Assembly (NCBI GenBank): GCA_019096155.1
Contig: JAHCVI010000005.1
Span: 1,684,468 to 1,748,467, forward strand
Source: Staphylotrichum longicolle
Lineage: Eukaryota; Ascomycota; Sordariomycetes; Sordariales; Chaetomiaceae
DNA: 64,000 nucleotides
Reading direction: 5' to 3'
Below are positions 57,901 to 64,000 of this stretch, one piece after another. Both the position numbers and the translations under genes were made by a program. The notes beneath the pieces were generated by a model. It made no database searches. It was not told the origin of the DNA and saw nothing but the letters and a program-made list of their open reading frames with translations. Positions within the stretch are counted from its first letter, which is position 1, and every line of letters starts with the position of its first letter.

Positions 57901-58717
57901 GGTGCGGGCGTCGTCGGCGCAGGCGGGGGAGGGCGGCTGTTGTTGGGCGCTGTTGGAGGTGTATGTCGTGGCGCTCGCCGGCGTGTTGGACGGCGGGTGT
58001 GTGCCGAGGGAGTTGGCGGGGGAGGAGGACGTGGAGCATGCGGCGGGCGTGCTGGGGGACGTCGTGGCGTGGTTTGAGGGGTTACGAACGGCGGCTGCCG
58101 CGCTGTCGTTGCAGCAGGTGCATGTCATGACCCTCCTGGTGGCGGCTGCGAACCTACTGCGGCCGAGTTTGATGAGCTACATGTTCAATGGACGGGAATC
58201 TGCTGTCCCCGGACTGCAGGACACGGTCGACCGACTGACGACCGTTTTCGCGGAGTTGCGGGGCCGTGTTGAAGAGCTCCTCGCCCTCCCGGACGCCGGG
58301 CTCGCCGAGAGCAACCTCTCTGTCGCCGAACTCCTGAGCGGCTTGGCCTTTGCTAGCAGCGGCAGCACCACTACCGTACCGGGAGCGCGGAACCCCCGCG
58401 TGCAAGACTTTGCGAATACGATCATCTCGGACGTGCGCCGGAACTGGGTGGTGTCCGGAGAGCGGGTGATGGTGAGGATGGCGGCAGGGAGGGGGACGCA
58501 GGGAGGACTACCAGCGATGACGTTGACGCAGGCTGCTGTTGGAGGTGGGAGTAGCAGTGCTGGATTGCTGAGGGGTACGGAATATGTACCTTGGGAGATC
58601 AGGGAGGTGCTGGAGAGGCTGAACGGGGAGCTTGGGGAGTGGATGGAAGAATGTGGTGAGCGTGAGGGGGGAAAGGAAAGGACACAGGCGTTGGGTGGGG
58701 AGTTGTTGCTGTTTTAG
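51908..58717 (+). CDS. MMS22: Mus7/MMS22-type replication-repair protein, about 2215 aa
   Basis: Exons 51908-56576, 56628-56812, 56868-57035 and 57092-58717. Introns are 51, 55 and 56 nt with donors GTAGGT, GTACGT and GTACGT, and the joins are in phase (LNTGQLQKVF, AVLLVNEHLTKDFF, RVTQLLSFFSAGKY). The family (Mms22 in budding yeast, Mus7 in fission yeast) is a substrate adaptor of a cullin ubiquitin ligase that supports stalled replication forks. Supporting features are the N-terminal WRELGEVPDSDDDSFDDTEF, a very acidic and Ser-rich disordered first 900 residues, a helical C-terminal half, and the tail EYVPWEIREVLERLNGEL. The domain begins near YTHHFEIFPLDRGVFFHEST. Start context is ACAATGAGG. 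The call rests on overall architecture and the start and end motifs, so it is good but not certain. Confidence 0.75.
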
Positions 58718-59092
58718 AGCAGTTGGAAGTTGGCACCGGAGCATATCTAGAGTTTATGAGAAATGACACGAATTGATACAGTCTGGTCCTTGTGAGAGTG
58801 GTGTTTGCTGGGAAAGGGGTCTGTCGTGGTTGGAATGTCCCAGTATAACCCTAACCCTCTTGGTCACACCAATCTGCCGTTTGCACTGATGCAAGCCAAG
58901 ACGGACCAACACGGCTGCCAACGGCCAAATTTCAAAGGCAGCGACTGAGCGCGACGGGCGTCAAAGTCCTTGTACGGCATCCACGACCCTCGACAACGAC
59001 AAGTCGCGCGGCCGCGCTCCTGGGTACCGGCAGAGTCCAAACGGCCAATTTGAAGCGCATGTGAGCGCCGAAGCGCAAACCGAGCCGTCCTG
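58718..59092. other. Short intergenic spacer
   Basis: 375 bp between two same-strand genes; it must contain both the terminator region of the MMS22-type gene and the promoter of the AAA gene. Nothing distinctive is seen apart from a short AACCCTAACCCT at 58847-58858. Confidence 0.45.
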
Positions 59093-62000
59093 ATGCCTGC
59101 GGCCACTGGGGCGCGGGCTCTGCTGTCGGCAAAGACGCCGTCCAGAGCCTGCCGCCTGCCCCGCGTCGCCTTCCACGGGAGTCCAGCACCACCTCGTGGT
59201 CTACTTCCAGGTCACCAGACTCGCCAACATGCCCCCCGCCGCCCCCGCGACTCCGCCGTAGCGACACGCTGCTTCCACACGTCCTCGCCCGCTCTCGCCC
59301 GCCCCGACGAATCAAACCCCGAGACGCCCGCTCCAGCCGACTCGAACAAGGACAAGAACAATGGCGTGGCTCCCGAGAACAGCCAGCCCGCCGCAGAGAC
59401 ACCCGCGCAAGCTGAGTCCGCCGCCGCCGCCGCCGACTCCGAGACCCGAAAGGAGAAGCTGAAGAGCGCCGGCTACGGCTCGGCCCGCGCCCGCGCCAAC
59501 CGCAACACCCGCGTCGAGGAGGCCCCCGCCCTCGAGTTGCCCGCCTGGTTCGAGATGCGCCACGTCTCGCTGTACGAGCAGCGCCCGCTCGGCGTCCCCG
59601 CCACATTGCTGCACCAACTGTCAGAGGAAGACCGCGAGGGGCTGCTAGAAATCATGGAGGCCGCTGTCGACAAGTATTCTCTGACCGAGGCGGAGGTCGA
59701 GACCTGGAAGGACAAATTGCGTCAGTACGCCGCGGGGAAGGCGTCGTATGACTCCGGGCTGGAGGTGAACGATGTGCATCACGCGGCCTTCTGGCAGACG
59801 TTGCTGGCCGTATATCACCCGGAAGCGGATCCGGAACACATCGAGGCACTGCGGAAACACCATGCGACAGGTGCGATCGAGAGGGCGCTTTGGTGGTCTG
59901 CGCCCGAGAAGTTGATGTCGGGTGATGCGCAGCGCTGGTTCGCAAATCTCCGCTCCGATGCGCCGCCCGGCTCGGGCCTGCACATCAGCCCGCTGGCCAA
60001 GAGACCGGACCCCGAGTATCCCGACTGCATGGAGCTTCTCGCCGCATTGCAATCGCAGTTAACGACTGCGCCACCTGCTGGGGTGAAGCAGCAAGGGGCG
60101 CGGCGTCCTCCGATTGTCCTGTCAGTGCTCAACGGCAAAGGGTCGAGCATCGCCGACGCCGTCATCAACGACATTGCCACGGATCTCAAAGCTGATGTGG
60201 TGCACATCAACGCCCACGACATCGCGCGCATTCTGGGGAGCCATCTTGGGCAGAACCAGTATCTGGCCCGCGGCTCTCTTTCCATGCTCGGCTACGCCGC
60301 TGCCGAGATGAACGGGCGGCTCGCGCTGCGGCCGAGCCCCGAGTCTGAGGCGGTCGGCATGGTCGCCGTCGAACTGCCCTCGCGGTTGCGGTCCTTTTTG
60401 GCCCCGCGTGACACCTCGACAGCAGCTTTGTCCGACGGCCGCTGGGAAGACATGAAGATTAGCGCGGCCCTGGAGCAGCTTGTGGCCGCTGTTGACCGCA
60501 AACGCGCGCAAGCCGCCTTGGCCAGCTCCCGGGGTAAGAGCTTCACGAAGGTCAAGGCGCAGGAGCCCTCGAGGGATCTCATCATCCACCTCCACGACTA
60601 CGTGGAACTGAGCTCTCTTTACCCGGCCATAGTACACAAGCTCCGGGCTATCGCCGACCGCATGTGGATGGCGGGGAGGAGAGTCGTTTTCGTGGGCTCC
60701 TCGGCCGGCGACATGGACAAGTCGCCGCAGTTGAGGGACCAGCTGAGCGACTTGGGCCGAGACGGCGCCCATGTCATCCCGTTCCACGCCTCAGACGCGA
60801 AAGAAAACAAGCACCTCGAGGAATGGGACAACTACAATGAGAATCTCGCTAATATCGAGGACATGCTCCGAGCCAAGGTCGGAGATCAAGTCCCCATCAC
60901 GATTTTCCAAGATTTCATGGAATGGGAAAAATATCAAATACCAGAGACCGACCACAAAGTCATGCTTCGGTTACTCTCGAACGAAGTCTACGATACGCAA
61001 TGGGTATACCGCTTGGTGTCCTGGATGGTCGGCGCCCGATCGGGGCCAACGGAGCGGTACGGCCCCGTCGAGCTCAACTACGCCATTAGGTTTATGCGCG
61101 ACAGAAACAAGCACTGGAAGGGCATCTACCCGGCCGTCCGTCCCCCTTACTACTCCCCGCTCTCCGTGCCGCGCCCCTCCCCAAGCTCCTCTTCCGACGA
61201 TCCCTCCATCACGAACCTGACGGGCGCGGCTGCCAGCAAAGACTACAACGCCGACGAAAAGAAACTCCTCTCGGGCCTCATCAACGCAAAGGACATCCAC
61301 ACCACCTTCGCCGACATCATCGCCCCCGCCGACACCAAAGAATCCCTCGTCAACCTGACCACCCTCTCCCTGGTCCGCCCGGAGGCCTTCTCCTACGGCG
61401 TCCTCAAGACCGAGCACATCCCCGGCTGCCTGCTCTACGGGCCCCCCGGAACGGGCAAGACCCTCCTCGCCAAGGCCGTGGCCAAGGAGTCGGGCGCGAG
61501 CATGCTCTCCGTGTCGGCGGCCGACATCAACGACAAGTGGGTCGGCTCGAGCGAGCGCAACGTGCAGGCCCTCTTCAGCCTGGCGCGCAAGCTCGCGCCC
61601 TGCGTCATCTTCCTCGACGAGGCCGACGCGCTGCTCGCCGCGCGCCGCACGGGCGGGCTCGGGGGGCGCGCCGCCCACCGCGAGACCATCACCCAGTTCC
61701 TGCGCGAGTGGGACGGCCTGACGGCCGCCGCCGCCGCGCGCGCCTTCATCATGGTAGCCACCAACCGGCCGTTCGACCTCGACGACGCCGTCCTGCGCCG
61801 CCTGCCCCGCAAGATCCTCGTCGACCTGCCCCTGGCCGCGGAGCGCGAGGCCATCCTGCGCGTCATGCTGCGCGAGGAGCACCTGGCGGGCGACGTGGAC
61901 CTGGCCGCGCTGGCGCGCGAGACGGAGCTCTACTCCGGGTCGGACCTCAAGAACCTGTGCGTGGCGGCCGCGATGGAGGCGGTGCGCGAGGAGGTGCGCG

Positions 62001-62293
62001 CCAAGGAGGCGTGGCAGGCGGAGCAGGGCAAGGAGGGCAAGGAGGGCGAGTACGCGTGGCCCGCGCGGCGGGTGCTGGAGAAGCGGCACTTTGACAAGGG
62101 CCTGCGGGACATCAGCGCGAGCGTCAGCGGGGACATGGAGAGCCTGCAGGCGATCCGCAAGTTTGACGAGCAGTACGGCGACGCGGGGCGCAAGAAGAAG
62201 GTCAGGAGGGGGATGGGGTTCGAGGTCGTGCCGCAGGGGAAGAAGGGGTCGGAGGAGGCGAGGGTGAGGCAGGTTGACCTCGCTGCTGCATGA
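59093..62293 (+). CDS. Mitochondrial AAA ATPase (Msp1/ATAD1-like AAA domain), 1066 aa
   Basis: An intronless gene. The N-terminus is Arg/Ala/Ser-rich and contains ATRCFHTSSPALARP (about residues 60-73), typical of a cleaved mitochondrial presequence. The C-terminal AAA module has Walker A GPPGTGKT at 783-790, the substrate-pore region DINDKWVGSSERN, Walker B CVIFLDEADALL (D842, E843), sensor 1 in MVATNRPFDLD and the arginine-finger region DAVLRRLPRKI. Family members are ATP-driven translocases or unfoldases that pull proteins from membranes or disassemble complexes. The long middle region (about 250-700) includes PIVLSVLNGKGSSIADAVI and RDLIIHLHDYVELSSLYP, and may be a second, degenerate nucleotide-binding domain. 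The specific substrate is unknown. Codon use in the last kilobase is very GC-rich. Confidence 0.88.
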   Translation: MPAATGARALLSAKTPSRACRLPRVAFHGSPAPPRGLLPGHQTRQHAPRRPRDSAVATRCFHTSSPALARPDESNPETPAPADSNKDKNNGVAPENSQPAAETPAQAESAAAAADSETRKEKLKSAGYGSARARANRNTRVEEAPALELPAWFEMRHVSLYEQRPLGVPATLLHQLSEEDREGLLEIMEAAVDKYSLTEAEVETWKDKLRQYAAGKASYDSGLEVNDVHHAAFWQTLLAVYHPEADPEHIEALRKHHATGAIERALWWSAPEKLMSGDAQRWFANLRSDAPPGSGLHISPLAKRPDPEYPDCMELLAALQSQLTTAPPAGVKQQGARRPPIVLSVLNGKGSSIADAVINDIATDLKADVVHINAHDIARILGSHLGQNQYLARGSLSMLGYAAAEMNGRLALRPSPESEAVGMVAVELPSRLRSFLAPRDTSTAALSDGRWEDMKISAALEQLVAAVDRKRAQAALASSRGKSFTKVKAQEPSRDLIIHLHDYVELSSLYPAIVHKLRAIADRMWMAGRRVVFVGSSAGDMDKSPQLRDQLSDLGRDGAHVIPFHASDAKENKHLEEWDNYNENLANIEDMLRAKVGDQVPITIFQDFMEWEKYQIPETDHKVMLRLLSNEVYDTQWVYRLVSWMVGARSGPTERYGPVELNYAIRFMRDRNKHWKGIYPAVRPPYYSPLSVPRPSPSSSSDDPSITNLTGAAASKDYNADEKKLLSGLINAKDIHTTFADIIAPADTKESLVNLTTLSLVRPEAFSYGVLKTEHIPGCLLYGPPGTGKTLLAKAVAKESGASMLSVSAADINDKWVGSSERNVQALFSLARKLAPCVIFLDEADALLAARRTGGLGGRAAHRETITQFLREWDGLTAAAAARAFIMVATNRPFDLDDAVLRRLPRKILVDLPLAAEREAILRVMLREEHLAGDVDLAALARETELYSGSDLKNLCVAAAMEAVREEVRAKEAWQAEQGKEGKEGEYAWPARRVLEKRHFDKGLRDISASVSGDMESLQAIRKFDEQYGDAGRKKKVRRGMGFEVVPQGKKGSEEARVRQVDLAAA

Positions 62294-62580
62294 AGGGGAT
62301 ACTTGTCAGGATTTCCGGGTTGTTGGGGTGGGTTTGGGCAAGGAAGCAAGGTTAGATTGGCGAATGGAGTTTCCTGGGGAAGACTGTAATAGTAGCAGGG
62401 ATAGCGTCGTGGCTGTCTCGAGCCGTCGCCAGGGTGTGTATCTTGTTGTGTGTATAGACTGTACATTTGGCAGTAAAAATACAGCGAGGTTGGTTGAGAA
62501 ACCATTCGCTTTTTTTTCTTCGATCCCATGGTATCATATCAGTAGCTAGTTATACAAAAGAACTGCTTTTTTTTCGCTCT

Positions 62581-64000
62581 CTACGCCTTCCCTTTACCCT
62601 CCAGCGCCGCAACGTACAGCTCCAGCGCCGTGTTCAGTCCCACCAACGTCGCCTCGAACAGCGCCAGGACCGAGTCCTTCCCGCCCCTGGGCGGCTGCCA
62701 CCGCAACTTCTTGCGCGTCCGCGCGTAGTGCTCCTTGATCTCCTCCTTCCGCCGCGCCATCACCTGCTGCCGGATCTTCTCGGCCTCGGCGGCCAGGGCG
62801 TCGATCCGATCGGCCGACCGCCGCAGCGACTCGGCATAGTAGGCCAGCTCCTGCGTCCGCGCGGGGTCGCCCGACAGGAAGGCGCTCCAGAACTGCTTGA
62901 GGAACTCGCTGGTCGTGGCGTTGGTCAGGAAGCACCGCTGGGCGATGTCCGGCGGGATGCTCATGGGCGACGGGTCCTCCTCGTTGCTGCCGAGGTGGAA
63001 GATCCCGTGGGTCTCGGACCGCTTTTTCCGCATGCCCTCCAAGATCTGGTCCTGGGCTTGTTTGCGCGCGGCGTGGGAGCCGACGTGGGGCGGTTTCTTG
63101 GTCTCGGCGTCGCTGTCGCTGTCGTCGTCGACGCCGATGCCCTTGTGGAGATCTATCCCGCCCGAGCCATCGTCGTCGAGCGTCTCGAGGTCGGCGTGGA
63201 CTTCGAACAGAACCTCTGAGGGGTCTTGCTTCTCGTACACCCGGGCCTCTTCTGACTGACCGTCTTGGTTGTTAAAGAACTTGTTTTGCTCCTTGACGTT
63301 GAGCATGATGCGTGATGCTTCGGTGTCGCCCTGCAGGTCGCGCAGGGTCAACTCGCCAAAGGCGCGCGTGTCGTCGGCCAGGCCGTCCTGAGCGGCCGGG
63401 TCAACATCGGAGGGAGCGACATTGGCCATGATCTTCTCGCTGAGGCTGTTCAGCGTCTTGATGATGGGAATGTTGGCCCGCGGCCGCATCTCTACGTCCT
63501 TGCGGTTGCCACTCTTGAAGCCGCCCTGGTTTTCCTCGTTTGCTTCCAAGTCTATGATGTGCGGGACCTTCTGGGCCGCCGAGATCCTGCTGGCAAAGCC
63601 GAACGAGTTGTCGGCCTCTAGGTACCGGTCAAAGATGACATCGGAGTTGTCATTCTCGGTAATACGCTCGCCGCGCAGCTGCTTGGAGAGTTTGCTCAGG
63701 AAAAACCTAGACCAAAACTCGCTCTCGGAGAGCTTGGGGACATTTTCGTTATAGATGCGCCTCACAAGCGGGTGCTGTTGCAGAATCATGGAGATCTGCT
63801 CTGATGAGATACTAAGCTTGAACTGGCCGTCCTCGGTCCGCGGCTTGATGGTCGAGAGCACATTGTAGGCACCCTTCTTCTGGTTCAGCTCGATCGCGTG
63901 GGCACGGAGAAGGCCAACGCGGGTGGACCAGAATTGAGCGTTGAAGACGCTCTCTGCGATGGAATCGGGCTTGATAGCGAGCGCATCCGCGTAGGTGCGG
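62581..64000 (-). CDS. TFB1: TFIIH core subunit TFB1 (p62 homologue), C-terminal part
   Basis: A component of the TFIIH complex in transcription initiation and nucleotide excision repair. The frame is open from the right edge (codon starting at 63999) to TAG 62581-62583, about 472 residues; the N-terminal PH-like domain lies off the window. Two BSD domains are visible. The first is at the very edge (SIAESVFNAQFWSTRVGLLR) and the second reads PLVRRIYNENVPKLSESEFW then SRFFLSKLSKQLRGE. Further C-terminal come an acidic linker (HKGIGVDDDSDSDAETKK) and the helical end ELAYYAESLRRSADRID, which contacts other TFIIH subunits in the family. No intron is seen in this part. It converges with the AAA ATPase gene 287 bp away. 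Confidence 0.92.
   Translation of the reverse strand, partial: RTYADALAIKPDSIAESVFNAQFWSTRVGLLRAHAIELNQKKGAYNVLSTIKPRTEDGQFKLSISSEQISMILQQHPLVRRIYNENVPKLSESEFWSRFFLSKLSKQLRGERITENDNSDVIFDRYLEADNSFGFASRISAAQKVPHIIDLEANEENQGGFKSGNRKDVEMRPRANIPIIKTLNSLSEKIMANVAPSDVDPAAQDGLADDTRAFGELTLRDLQGDTEASRIMLNVKEQNKFFNNQDGQSEEARVYEKQDPSEVLFEVHADLETLDDDGSGGIDLHKGIGVDDDSDSDAETKKPPHVGSHAARKQAQDQILEGMRKKRSETHGIFHLGSNEEDPSPMSIPPDIAQRCFLTNATTSEFLKQFWSAFLSGDPARTQELAYYAESLRRSADRIDALAAEAEKIRQQVMARRKEEIKEHYARTRKKLRWQPPRGGKDSVLALFEATLVGLNTALELYVAALEGKGKA

Noticed and set aside
58847..58858. AACCCTAACCCT resembling telomere repeats
   Set aside because: Only two units, lying between housekeeping genes; chance or a trivial interstitial match.

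Overview
The window is nuclear DNA from a filamentous ascomycete (Pezizomycotina, most likely Sordariomycetes, perhaps Sordariales). The evidence is fungal gene content, GC-rich coding sequence, and many short introns (about 40-90 nt) with GTRNGT donors and CTRAY branch points. It also has dispersed single 5S rRNA genes and long gene-poor spacers. No bacterial, organellar or transposase-type sequence was recognised. All gene models were assembled by eye; exon joins are given in the entries.

Left part (1-21.7 kb): the 3' end of a GH31 alpha-glucosidase-type gene; an unrecognised two-exon gene; a secreted PL1 pectate lyase; a small protein made almost only of DnaJ-type CxxC motifs; a nine-exon CorA-like membrane protein with the GMN motif; a HAL2-type phosphatase-like gene whose frame breaks twice in G-rich tracts; a small PemK-reminiscent protein; an HNH-like plus aminoglycoside-phosphotransferase-like fusion; an unrecognised gene with a probable GC-AG intron; and an unrecognised protein ending in a CaaX-type motif.

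Middle (21.7-45.5 kb): a large Ulp1-type SUMO protease, then about 10.6 kb with no supportable gene but several simple repeats and a diverged direct repeat. Next come an RGS-domain gene with an unusual in-frame downstream ORF and a pyruvate-decarboxylase-family gene. The last is flanked by two identical 5S rRNA genes in opposite orientation.

Right part (45.5-64 kb): housekeeping genes, namely mitochondrial FAD glycerol-3-phosphate dehydrogenase (GUT2), cytochrome c oxidase subunit 5, a Mus7/MMS22-type replication-repair protein, a mitochondrial AAA ATPase, and the C-terminal part of TFIIH subunit TFB1, which runs off the right edge.

The genes do not form an operon or an obvious biosynthetic cluster. 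Thematic links are loose: GUT2 and COX5 both feed the mitochondrial respiratory chain, and the GH31 and PL1 enzymes both act on extracellular carbohydrate. I found no convincing new multi-gene system. The points most worth following up are the RGS downstream ORF, the HNH/APH fusion, the CaaX protein, the HAL2-like frame breaks, and the inverted pair of variant 5S genes.
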